Shown here piece after piece: positions 1-6,213 of a stretch of 6,327 bases of DNA (position 1 is its first letter; each line of letters begins with the position of its first letter). The stretch is from positions 1-6,327 of the forward strand of contig JBBRWA010000316.1 of assembly GCA_038246345.1 (NCBI GenBank), written 5' to 3'. This DNA comes from M3007 sp038246345 (GTDB lineage: Bacteria; Bacteroidota; Bacteroidia; Chitinophagales; Saprospiraceae). The position numbers and the translations under genes are program-made. The notes below the pieces were generated by a model that did not search any database, was not told the DNA's origin, and saw only the letters and a list, made by a program, of their open reading frames with translations.

Positions 1-1
1 C

Positions 2-2740
2 AACGAACCCGTAGCAATCACCTGGCACCAAAGCAACCTGCAATGGTGTGAAGGTTGTACCGCCAATAAACTCGCCGTGGGATACTTTGGCTCCGCCTCC
101 AACGTGGGCGGACAACGGCGTTGGACGCTTCGGTTGGGCGATAGTTATTTCCCGACAGCTATTCCCGTCGCTAGCGATGAAACGGTGCTTTTGGTGCTTA
201 AAATTGAATTTTTGACCAATAATGCCCAGGTTTCGCTGTATGTGAATCCCACGCAATTGGGCAACGACATACCCGCGCCCATACCCACCCTGGTACAATC
301 CACCACCTTCCCACTCTTGCTCCGAACCATGGCGCTCTACCTCGGCGACGATGCCGCCAGCGGACAAGCAGACGAAATTCGCATGGGAGCCACCTATGCC
401 TGCACCGTTCCCGACCCTTCCGTTTCGGTGAACCAGCCCCCGGCAGCGGCCTTTAGCATGAACCCGCCCGGCGGGATGGCACCTTTGCAAGTCATGTTGG
501 ACGGCAGCAGCAGCAGCGACCCGGACGGCAGCATTGTGTCCTATACCTGGAATTTTGGCGATGGAACGCCGGAGCAAAGCGGCCAGATCGTGACACACAC
601 TTTCAACGCAACGGGTTTGCTCAACGTGCGGCTCACGGTAAGCGACAACCTAGGCTTGCTGCACAGCCTTACCAAAACCATTCAAGTGCAAAATGCTTCC
701 GGCACCTTTTCCTGTCAGTTGGGGCTGGTGCAGGAAAAACTAGCCTCCTGCACAGGCAATGACGGACGTTTCCGGGTAACCAACTACGACAATACTCCAC
801 TGCAACTGCGCCACAGTAGTGGAGCCCTCATAGCGCCCAGCAGCCAAAACCTGTACGACAACCTCGCGGCAGGCAATTATGTGTTGACGGCCCAGGGCGG
901 CAACGGCTGCCGCGATACTTTTTCGCTTCAAATACAACGGGATAGCAACACTTGTCCGGGCTGGGCCCCCGAGCCATGCGCCATGAAAATCGGCGTTGGC
1001 ATTGAAGGCTTGGCCTACTATTCATCAGGTCGTCCCTTCAAAGATTTTTTCAAATCCTGTGGCGAATGGATCACCTACGACCCCAACCCGCCCGGCGGAA
1101 ACTTTATCTGGAACACTGAAAACCAGGCGCATATTCCTGTCGATGCAGACGGCTATGCCCTGCAAATACCTTTTGTCGTGCCGAATGGCAGTGGGCAAAA
1201 CATGCTTCGGGGTATTTTTTCAGCCATCGGATTTGTTCCCCAAGGGACGCCCATGCGCTTGTTGTACGATGGCGTGGGCACTTTGCAAATGCAAGGCAAT
1301 TTGACGGTCAACAGCAACCAGCCCGGCCAAATCGACTTTGTGGTAAACGACGACGGCAATATTTTTTTCAACCTGATATTGTCACAATTGGGCAATCCGG
1401 TGCGCAATATTCGGGTGATAGAAGCCAGTAACGCCGGCACTTACCTGACACAGCCGTTCCGTGCCGGTTTCCTGGAGAAATGCACACCCTTTCACACCCT
1501 GCGGTTTATGGACTGGATGCATACCAATGGCAGCGCGCAAACGCAGTGGAGCGGGCGTACCCGGCCGACGCACTATTCGCAAGCGGAAAGCCCGAATGGT
1601 GGAATGGCGTACGAATACATCATTCAACTGGCGAATCAACTGGACAAAGACATTTGGATTTGTATTCCGCACCAGGCCGACGATGCCTACATCACGGAGA
1701 TGGCCAAGCTGTTTCGCGATGGCTTGAAGCCAGGGATAAATGTGTACATCGAGTACAGCAACGAGGTATGGAACTGGCTATTCCCGCAAGCGCATTGGGT
1801 GACGGACAATGGCCCGCAGAACATCAGTTACCCACGCCGCTATGTGGAGCGCTCCTTGCATGCCTTTGATCGTTGGATGGACGTTTGGGGCAGTCAAAAT
1901 ACCCGCTTGAAACGGGTGCTGGGCACCCAAAATGGCTATGACTGGATCACGGAAGAAATACTGGCCCATGCCGATCCGCGCCGATACGATTACCTGTCGC
2001 CCTCCTGGTATGTGGGCCTCGATCGCGGTGCCACGGGCGTACCAAATTTGCAGGCATTGGGTGCAGCGGCTACGCCGGAAGACGTGTTGGAAAATGCCAA
2101 CAATACCTTCATTGGTTTTTACCCACACTGGGAAATGGTGTATCGAACGGCGAAATTGTACGGCAAAAAAGTGATCAACTATGAAGGTGGACAGCACTTT
2201 ACCGATTTCAGCATTCCGCCCTACATCCAATCTATGTACGACGCGCAGGTACATCCGGGCATGTACGCCTTGTACACGCGCATGTTGGACAGCCTACGTG
2301 TATTGGGCAGTGATTTGCCGATGGCTTTTGTGCTGACGGGCCCCTGGAAAAGCCAGTACGGCTCCTGGGGGCATATTTTTGACGAAGACGACCCAGCGCC
2401 CTGGAACGACCGGCCTAAATTTCAGGTGTTGCTGGACGAGATAGCGAAATGTACAGATGATCCGAGTGGCACGCGCCCGCTCGTGTCGGCTGCCCGCTTC
2501 GTGCAGGTATTCCCGAACCCGACTACGGGTACTTTTTTCCTTCAAATACCGGAGGAATGGAAAAACGCCCAAACCCGTATTCGGGTGTATGATGCTTTGG
2601 GGCGGCTGCGGCAGGAGCGAAGCTGTGCGGATGATTTTTTTGAGTTGCCTGCGGACGGGACTCTTGGGTTCTATTATTTTAAAATATTGGGTGTCGGAGG
2701 AGATGTTTTGGGGGTAGGTCGAGTGTTGAAGGTGCAGTAA
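2..2740 (+). CDS. Secreted multidomain glycoside-hydrolase-like protein with PKD and T9SS sorting domains (5' partial)
   Basis: The reading frame is open to the left edge: 25 codons precede the first possible start, GTG at 77, and continue the same domain, so the true start and signal peptide are outside the window. Numbering residues from that GTG: 1-113 look like a LamG/concanavalin-like beta-sandwich (SLYVNP near 53-58, DEIRMG at 99-104); 119-205 are a PKD domain (WNFGDG at 158-163); about 209-293 resemble SprB-type adhesin repeats with paired cysteines; about 303-790 are a Trp/Tyr-rich region with the look of a clan GH-A TIM barrel. In that region EYSNEVWNW (559-567) carries the Asn-Glu pair expected of the acid/base (E563), and NYEGGQH carries a candidate nucleophile (E703). 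Residues about 806-887 (VFPNPTTG, then YDALGR) are a T9SS type A sorting domain, so the product is probably exported across the outer membrane and released or anchored at the surface. It likely acts on a polysaccharide; the substrate is unknown. The domain calls are firm for PKD and T9SS, and inferred for the hydrolase. Confidence 0.9.
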   Translation, partial: NEPVAITWHQSNLQWCEGCTANKLAVGYFGSASNVGGQRRWTLRLGDSYFPTAIPVASDETVLLVLKIEFLTNNAQVSLYVNPTQLGNDIPAPIPTLVQSTTFPLLLRTMALYLGDDAASGQADEIRMGATYACTVPDPSVSVNQPPAAAFSMNPPGGMAPLQVMLDGSSSSDPDGSIVSYTWNFGDGTPEQSGQIVTHTFNATGLLNVRLTVSDNLGLLHSLTKTIQVQNASGTFSCQLGLVQEKLASCTGNDGRFRVTNYDNTPLQLRHSSGALIAPSSQNLYDNLAAGNYVLTAQGGNGCRDTFSLQIQRDSNTCPGWAPEPCAMKIGVGIEGLAYYSSGRPFKDFFKSCGEWITYDPNPPGGNFIWNTENQAHIPVDADGYALQIPFVVPNGSGQNMLRGIFSAIGFVPQGTPMRLLYDGVGTLQMQGNLTVNSNQPGQIDFVVNDDGNIFFNLILSQLGNPVRNIRVIEASNAGTYLTQPFRAGFLEKCTPFHTLRFMDWMHTNGSAQTQWSGRTRPTHYSQAESPNGGMAYEYIIQLANQLDKDIWICIPHQADDAYITEMAKLFRDGLKPGINVYIEYSNEVWNWLFPQAHWVTDNGPQNISYPRRYVERSLHAFDRWMDVWGSQNTRLKRVLGTQNGYDWITEEILAHADPRRYDYLSPSWYVGLDRGATGVPNLQALGAAATPEDVLENANNTFIGFYPHWEMVYRTAKLYGKKVINYEGGQHFTDFSIPPYIQSMYDAQVHPGMYALYTRMLDSLRVLGSDLPMAFVLTGPWKSQYGSWGHIFDEDDPAPWNDRPKFQVLLDEIAKCTDDPSGTRPLVSAARFVQVFPNPTTGTFFLQIPEEWKNAQTRIRVYDALGRLRQERSCADDFFELPADGTLGFYYFKILGVGGDVLGVGRVLKVQ

Positions 2741-2759
2741 GTAGGGTATTGTTATTTTT

Positions 2760-2911
2760 CTCGCACAAAGCCACAACAGACATAACGTAAAACGCTTCGC
2801 TTTTGGCGCTTTCGATTATGTAGAACAAGCGCAGCGCGTCGTTGTGGCGTTGTACCGTTGTGTGCGACTTTTTTTGCGTGTAATGAGCACGACGTTGTGT
2901 CGTTGTGCGAG
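2760..2911. repeat. Nested imperfect inverted repeats in convergent intergenic DNA
   Basis: Two inverted pairs are visible. CTCGCACAA at 2760-2768 is the reverse complement of TTGTGCGAG at 2903-2911, and GCCACAAC at 2770-2777 is the reverse complement of GTTGTGGC at 2841-2848. TCGCACA at 2761-2767 also matches TGTGCGA at 2861-2867. The left arms are nearly contiguous and the right side carries duplicated copies, which gives the segment the look of a degenerate interspersed palindromic element. It lies just after the stop codon of the secreted-protein gene. The role is unknown. The pairs were found by eye, and some matching is expected because the region is biased toward CGTTGTG words. Confidence 0.5.
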
Positions 2912-2932
2912 ATTTTTTTAGTAATGAGGCAC
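2848..2932. repeat. Imperfect tandem duplication, two units of ~40-43 nt
   Basis: Unit 1 (2848-2890) and unit 2 (2893-2932) share the same order of words: CGTTGT, then CGTTGTG, then CGA, a run of seven T, then GTAATGAG and CAC. They differ by short indels: TG before CGA, GCGT versus A after the T run, and an extra G before the final CAC. The units are separated by two bases. This is a degenerate direct repeat with no coding support in any frame. Confidence 0.7.
2887..2919 (+). terminator. Possible intrinsic terminator for the secreted-protein gene
   Basis: GCACGAC at 2887-2893 can pair with GTC (2899-2901) and GTGC (2905-2908), leaving a three-base bulge; alternatively ACGAC pairs with GTCGT around a five-base loop. 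A run of seven T follows at 2913-2919. The hairpin-plus-T-tract form fits a rho-independent terminator on the plus strand, about 150 bases after the stop at 2740. The stem is short and bulged, and the element lies inside the repeat unit, so the call is tentative. Confidence 0.35.
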
Positions 2933-3042
2933 CATGCCCAAACGCAACGCCGACTTCAACAATCGGCAATCATGTAATCGCCACTCGTCAATCAAAAACA
3001 GCCATCGAAATGTTGCAATAACAACCCGCTGCTACGCCCCGT

Positions 3043-4374
3043 TCATCCGTCTGCCTTCCCGCGGCCCCTTTTTATCCCCCAAAACACCAGCACCCCAACC
3101 CCCAGCAACCCAAGCCCCGGAAGCGCCTGATCCGGCCTTTCCATCAAAGTATTCACCGCAAAAGCGGCCGAAATTAATATAAAAATCAGGGGAATAACCG
3201 GGTAACCCCAGGCCCGAACCGGCCGCTCAGCATCTTTCCGTTTGTACCGCAATACAAAAATAGCAGCACCCGCCAAGCCCATAAACGCGATGTCCATGAA
3301 GGTGACAAAGGTGATGATTTGATCAAAAAAGCCCTGGAAGAACAACAGCAAGGCGATGGCCCAAACCACTTGCACCAGCATCGCTACCACGGGCGTACGC
3401 CAGCGCGGATGCACGTAAGCCAGTTGTTTGAAAAAAATACCGTCGGCGGCCATGGCAAAATATATCCTCGGTGCCGACATGGTGTAAATGCTGATGGTGC
3501 CGAAAATGGACAAAGCAATGCCAATTGCTACGGCTTGTCCGCCCCAGGGTGCCAGCGTGGCCATGGCCTCTCCTGCAACGCGCGGGGTGTTGGCAATCGT
3601 GTCGAGCGGCAGCAACATCATGTAAGCGAGGTTGACCAGCAGGTACACCGCCAGTACGATGACAACGCCGAGAAACATTGCCCGCGGCACGGTGCGGGGC
3701 GCGTCGATGGCTTCCCCGGCCAGGTAGGAGGCATGGTGCCAGCCACCCACCGAAAATAAAACGCCGATGAGGCCCGTGAGCATGGCCGTTCCGAGATGCG
3801 CGGGGACATTGGCGGCCAGCGAAAAATCAATAGGGTTTTTGACAGGATCGAAGCAAACGAATCCAGCGATAATGATGCCTACAATGGCCAGCAATTTCAA
3901 TCCCGTGAACAGGTTGGATAAGCCTTGGCTCACATTCACCCCCAGGATATTGATGCCCGTGAGCACCAGCATGGTCAGGGCCGCGATGCCGGTTTTGGTG
4001 TTGCTGCTCATGTCGGGCGCGAATATTTTCATGTACTCCGCAAATGCCACGCAAAGCCCGGCCAGCGCCCCGGTGTTGATGACCAGCAGGATGACCCAGC
4101 CGTAGAGGAAGCCCACCATTTCACCATACGCCTCTTTCAGGTATACATACACGCCGCCCGATTTGGGGTACATGCCACCCAATTCGCTGAACGTGAGCGC
4201 GCCCGTGAGCGCAATGACGCCACCAAGTGCCCACACGGCCAGCACCAGCGTAGCATTGGGAACGGCGTTGACAATTTGCGCCGGGGTTACGAAAATGCCG
4301 GAGCCGATACAGGAGCCGACAGCGACCATGGTGAGGCCGTAGAGGGTGAGCTTTTTCTGGAGGTGTTGCGACAT
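3043..4374 (-). CDS. APC-superfamily amino acid permease
   Basis: A complete 443-residue membrane protein, the usual length for amino acid/polyamine/organocation (APC) transporters with about 12 transmembrane helices. It is expected to move amino acids across the inner membrane by proton symport or exchange. Family hallmarks are visible in order: a short basic N-terminus, then the helix 1 substrate-binding motif GSGIF at 24-28; the conserved helix 2-3 segment ELGGMYPKSGGVYVY at 64-78; the helix 6 segment FSVGGWHHASYLAGE at 207-221 followed by the cytosolic APRTVPRA; and the helix 8 region SAPRIYFAMAADGIFF at 300-315. The C-terminus ends in a basic GIKRGRGKADG tail. The overall look is closest to the LAT/SLC7-like or SteT-like branch; substrate cannot be read from the sequence. 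The ATG at 4374 begins just before the first helix, with no strong Shine-Dalgarno. It is transcribed alone, divergent from the TerC gene and convergent with the secreted-protein gene. GC is high. Confidence 0.93.
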   Translation of the reverse strand: MSQHLQKKLTLYGLTMVAVGSCIGSGIFVTPAQIVNAVPNATLVLAVWALGGVIALTGALTFSELGGMYPKSGGVYVYLKEAYGEMVGFLYGWVILLVINTGALAGLCVAFAEYMKIFAPDMSSNTKTGIAALTMLVLTGINILGVNVSQGLSNLFTGLKLLAIVGIIIAGFVCFDPVKNPIDFSLAANVPAHLGTAMLTGLIGVLFSVGGWHHASYLAGEAIDAPRTVPRAMFLGVVIVLAVYLLVNLAYMMLLPLDTIANTPRVAGEAMATLAPWGGQAVAIGIALSIFGTISIYTMSAPRIYFAMAADGIFFKQLAYVHPRWRTPVVAMLVQVVWAIALLLFFQGFFDQIITFVTFMDIAFMGLAGAAIFVLRYKRKDAERPVRAWGYPVIPLIFILISAAFAVNTLMERPDQALPGLGLLGVGVLVFWGIKRGRGKADG

Positions 4375-4432
4375 TGAGTGGTGATTTTGGGGGGCAAGAT
4401 AGCAGTTTCGGGTCGCAGACCCTCACGAGCGG

Positions 4433-4514
4433 TAATGGAACTTGAATTCAAATAAAAACCAATTGCGTGCACTAAATTCAAGTTAGATACCCTGCTAACA
4501 AAAGGTTTCCATTA
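4433..4514. repeat. Interrupted inverted repeat upstream of permease
   Basis: The left arm is TAATGGAA (4433-4440) overlapping AACTTGAATT (4439-4448). The right arm carries the complements AATTCAAGTT (4475-4484) and TTCCATTA (4507-4514), in the expected order but separated by 22 bases. The 10-bp arms are perfect with a 26-base spacer. Within the left arm, TTGAATTCAA (4442-4451) is itself a perfect palindrome. The spacing suits a regulator-binding region between the two divergent genes, or the edge of an inserted segment; the sequence alone does not decide. Confidence 0.6.
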
Positions 4515-4549
4515 TTCATTGTCGTAAAAAAATGAAAATATTAATGGAA
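4507..4549. repeat. Long hairpin in TerC-permease intergenic region
   Basis: TTCCATTATTCATT (4507-4520) can pair with AATGAA (4531-4536) and TAATGGAA (4542-4549), giving 14 base pairs interrupted by a five-base bulge (4537-4541) around a ten-base loop. The outer arms are two of the three TAATGGAA copies in this region. No T-tract follows on either strand, so it is not an obvious terminator. It could be an operator or a leader structure, if transcription crosses it. Confidence 0.5.
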
Positions 4550-4701
4550 TGCTCTAACGGGTTTGACTAAACATACATCACTTGTTTTACATAATTGGTA
4601 TTGGCCAAGATGTTTTTCACGCAATAGCCTCAATGTAGGGGGGAGTTGTCGTTTAAGCTTAGTTGCAGGCAAGCAAAAGAAAAAAAACGGAGCATAATTA
4701 T

Positions 4702-4709
4702 TACATTTG
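4702..4709 (+). promoter_or_regulatory. Bacteroidota -7 element (TAnnTTTG) for TerC gene
   Basis: TACATTTG is an exact match to the TAnnTTTG -7 consensus used by the Bacteroidota primary sigma factor. It lies 28 bases before the ATG at 4738, which predicts a short A/T-rich leader. No TTTG -33 box sits at the usual distance upstream; the sequence there is A-rich (4677-4688). Its position inside the longer possible frame that starts at 4663 argues that translation begins at 4738 instead. Confidence 0.5.
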
Positions 4710-4737
4710 CAATTTAACAATCAAAATAATTTGTTTT

Positions 4738-5460
4738 ATGGATTGGATTACTAACCCTGATATTTGGACTTCTTTTTTAACTCTATGTGCATTAGAGATT
4801 GTTTTAGGAATTGACAACCTAATCTTTATTTCAATATTAGCTAATAGACTGCCTAAAGAACAACAGGCAAAGGCTCGACAAGTAGGTTTAAGTTTGGCTC
4901 TGCTGATAAGAATAGCGTTGCTTTTTTCTATTTCTTGGATAATGGGATTAACAAAGGATGTTTTTAATATTTGGGGAATGGGAATATCTGGTCGGGATAT
5001 TGTACTAATCTTAGGAGGGCTGTTTCTAATCTATAAAAGTGTAAATGAAATTCATGAAAAAATGGAGAATGTTGAATCTACAGGAACCGTTTCTAATAAA
5101 ATTGTAACATTTCAGAATATTGTTTTTCAAATTTTACTCATTGATATTGTTTTTTCACTTGATTCGGTAATTACAGCAGTAGGTATGGCAGACCATATTA
5201 GTATAATGATTGCTGCTGTTATAATTTCAATGATAGTAATGATGTTAGCCGCAAGAACTTTAAGCGAATTTGTCAATAGGCATCCTGCAATAAAGGTATT
5301 GGCGCTTGCTTTTTTATTGATGATTGGTACTGCGTTGATAGCCGAAGGAATTGATTTTCATATCCCAAAAGGATATATATATTTTTCTATGGCATTTGCG
5401 GTGCTTGTTGAAATTGTAAACATTAGAATTGGAAGCAGAAGTAGTATTAAACCCGATTAA
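4738..5460 (+). CDS. TerC-family integral membrane protein (probable metal ion exporter)
   Basis: A 240-residue, multi-helix membrane protein of the TerC family (short type without CBS or CorC domains, like YkoY/YgdQ). Characterised relatives export manganese or help metallate secreted enzymes; others are linked to tellurite resistance. The signature acidic motifs are present: ALEIVLGIDN at 18-27 (E20, D26) and DIVFSLDS at 136-143 (D136, D142), which are paired, membrane-embedded acids. The RLPKEQQAKARQVG loop (37-50) is also typical. About seven helices fit the hydropathy. An in-frame ATG at 4663 would add 25 polar residues. I chose 4738 because family members begin with MDW and a few residues before helix 1, and because the best promoter lies downstream of 4663. 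Base composition is strikingly AT-rich (TTA, ATA and AGA codons are common), unlike both neighbours, which suggests horizontal acquisition. The metal is not predictable. Confidence 0.92.
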   Translation: MDWITNPDIWTSFLTLCALEIVLGIDNLIFISILANRLPKEQQAKARQVGLSLALLIRIALLFSISWIMGLTKDVFNIWGMGISGRDIVLILGGLFLIYKSVNEIHEKMENVESTGTVSNKIVTFQNIVFQILLIDIVFSLDSVITAVGMADHISIMIAAVIISMIVMMLAARTLSEFVNRHPAIKVLALAFLLMIGTALIAEGIDFHIPKGYIYFSMAFAVLVEIVNIRIGSRSSIKPD

Positions 5461-5525
5461 TATTTTAATTTGTAGGCATTGTGGAAACACTTTAATCGTT
5501 ATAAAAGTGAAGCTAGCCCGAATAA

Positions 5526-5570
5526 TGTGTATGCTTATTTTGCCCTAAACGGGCGAAATAAGCATACGCA
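5526..5570. terminator. Strong hairpin between convergent genes, probable bidirectional terminator
   Basis: Bases 5526-5545 pair with 5551-5570 over 20 positions with two G-T wobbles and no mismatches or bulges, around the five-base loop TAAAC. The stem has a GC-rich tip (GCCC/GGGC) and an A/T-rich middle. It lies 65 bases after the TerC stop and 28 bases before the end of the OsmC gene, which is where a shared terminator of convergent genes is expected. No classic T-tract follows on either strand, so the termination role is inferred from structure and position. Confidence 0.7.
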
Positions 5571-5598
5571 AGCCATTTTCCAGCGCAGGCAGGTTGGC

Positions 5599-6030
5599 TC
5601 AAGTGGTTTCGGCGGTTTTTTCCGCAAAAGGAACAGCTTCTGCTATGTTCCAATCTCCTGTTATCAAGCGATGAACGTAACAAGCGTCTGCCTCGCGTAA
5701 CAGTTCGGCACGTTGTTCGTCGCTCAAATCGCCTTCTATTTGCAGGGCCACCTGCACGGTCGAGACCAATGAGCGGTCGGGGTTGCGCTTCACCGAGAGT
5801 TCCAATTGGGCATCTACGTCGCGGATAACCCAACCTTTTTTGCGGGCGATGAACCGAACGGTATTCACCTTGCAGGAAGCCAGCGCAGCGAGTATCAAAT
5901 CTTCCGGGGAAAAACCTTGGTCGGTACCTTTGCCCGTGATGGGTTCGTCGCCGACGATGGCAAAACGCCCGTTTGAAATGATGGATTGATAGCCAACTGG
6001 AAGGCTTTTGACATTGATTTTGGTTGCCAT
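5599..6030 (-). CDS. OsmC family protein
   Basis: A 143-residue cytosolic protein of the OsmC/Ohr superfamily, whose characterised members are thiol-dependent peroxidases that reduce organic hydroperoxides; many, including the YhfA-like branch, are uncharacterised. The core helix motif SPEDLILAALASC (41-53) carries the first conserved cysteine, C53, and ADACYVHRLI (114-123) carries the second, C117, so both redox cysteines are in place. Length is normal for the family. The frame extends 19 codons upstream to an ATG at 6087, but that segment (MKKKLPQLCSINLTFKKKN) is unlike the family and overlaps A/T-rich presumed promoter DNA; MATKINVKSL at 6030 is the natural start, preceded by an A-rich leader. 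GC content matches the general background. It is convergent with the TerC gene, and the partial gene upstream has the same orientation, 183 bases away. Confidence 0.9.
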   Translation of the reverse strand: MATKINVKSLPVGYQSIISNGRFAIVGDEPITGKGTDQGFSPEDLILAALASCKVNTVRFIARKKGWVIRDVDAQLELSVKRNPDRSLVSTVQVALQIEGDLSDEQRAELLREADACYVHRLITGDWNIAEAVPFAEKTAETT

Positions 6031-6061
6031 GTTTTTTTTCTTAAAGGTTAAATTGATGCTG

Positions 6062-6069
6062 CAAAGTTG
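6062..6069 (-). promoter_or_regulatory. Candidate -7 element for the OsmC gene
   Basis: On the minus strand this reads CAACTTTG, one mismatch from TAnnTTTG, 31 bases before the ATG at 6030. A TTG (6085-6087) lies 15 bases further upstream, which is closer than the usual -33 spacing. The placement is reasonable and the match imperfect. Confidence 0.25.
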
Positions 6070-6213
6070 GGGGAGTTTTTTTTTCAATCCTTACCAATTT
6101 TGCCTTATAATTTATCAATTTTTCCCAAGTTCATTCTGTTCACTGCTTGGAGTTCACGTCTTCGGAGTACTTTTTGATGGTTTGAACGGGCAAGTCCTGT
6201 TGCTTGGCTGAAC

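Larger units (their letters stand above)
2741..3042. other. Convergent intergenic region, noncoding
   Basis: This 302-base gap separates the ends of two convergent genes. Its left two-thirds hold the inverted and tandem repeats and the possible terminator listed separately. The right third (about 2934-3042) shows no recognisable gene. Open frames cross it on both strands, but none resembles a known protein, and the minus-strand one simply translates the repeat words. A weak near-palindrome lies around 2962-2983 (CGGCAATCATGTAATCGCC). I see no convincing T-tailed hairpin for the minus-strand permease gene. Confidence 0.6.
4375..4737. other. Divergent intergenic region between permease and TerC genes
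   Basis: This 363-base stretch separates two divergently transcribed genes. It is moderately GC-rich next to the permease and turns AT-rich from about 4440. It holds three copies of an 8-mer, a 10-bp inverted repeat, a long hairpin and a -7 promoter element, all listed separately. Smaller dyads include GTTAG/CTAAC (4482-4486/4495-4499) and the palindrome TTGGCCAA (4601-4608). No protein-coding frame in it is convincing. No clear Bacteroidota promoter for the permease was found; TTTATTTG on the minus strand near 4450-4457 is a one-mismatch candidate -7 without a well-spaced -33. Confidence 0.6.

Noticed and set aside
2679..2969. Minus-strand open frame of 96 codons across the end of the secreted-protein gene and the repeat region.
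   Set aside because: It mostly translates the repeat words and the antisense of the sorting domain; no domain or plausible start context is visible.
2934..3182. Plus-strand open frame of 82 codons overlapping the end of the permease gene.
   Set aside because: Half of it is antisense to the permease, and the proline-rich product looks like an artefact of GC-rich complementary sequence.
3925..4377. Long plus-strand open frames (up to 150 codons) opposite the permease gene.
   Set aside because: They are shadows of a strongly supported membrane protein on the other strand, with histidine- and glutamine-rich translations typical of antisense frames.
4631..4670. Possible yybP-ykoY manganese riboswitch upstream of terC (AGGGGGGAGTTG resembles the conserved GGGGAGUAG segment).
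   Set aside because: This RNA class often precedes TerC-like genes, so I looked. I could not find the second conserved loop or the closing paired region, and the best promoter lies downstream at 4702, so the segment would not be in the transcript.
5526..5570. Integron attC site.
   Set aside because: The stem-loop is too perfectly paired, lacks the RYYYAAC/GTTRRRY cores at its ends, and no integrase or cassette array is present.
5479..5700. Plus-strand open frame of 73 codons after terC.
   Set aside because: It runs through the strong hairpin and into the antisense of the OsmC gene, with no recognisable protein features.
6008..6211. Plus-strand open frame of 67 codons with a hydrophobic product.
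   Set aside because: The phenylalanine- and leucine-rich translation comes from T-rich promoter DNA of the OsmC gene read on the wrong strand.
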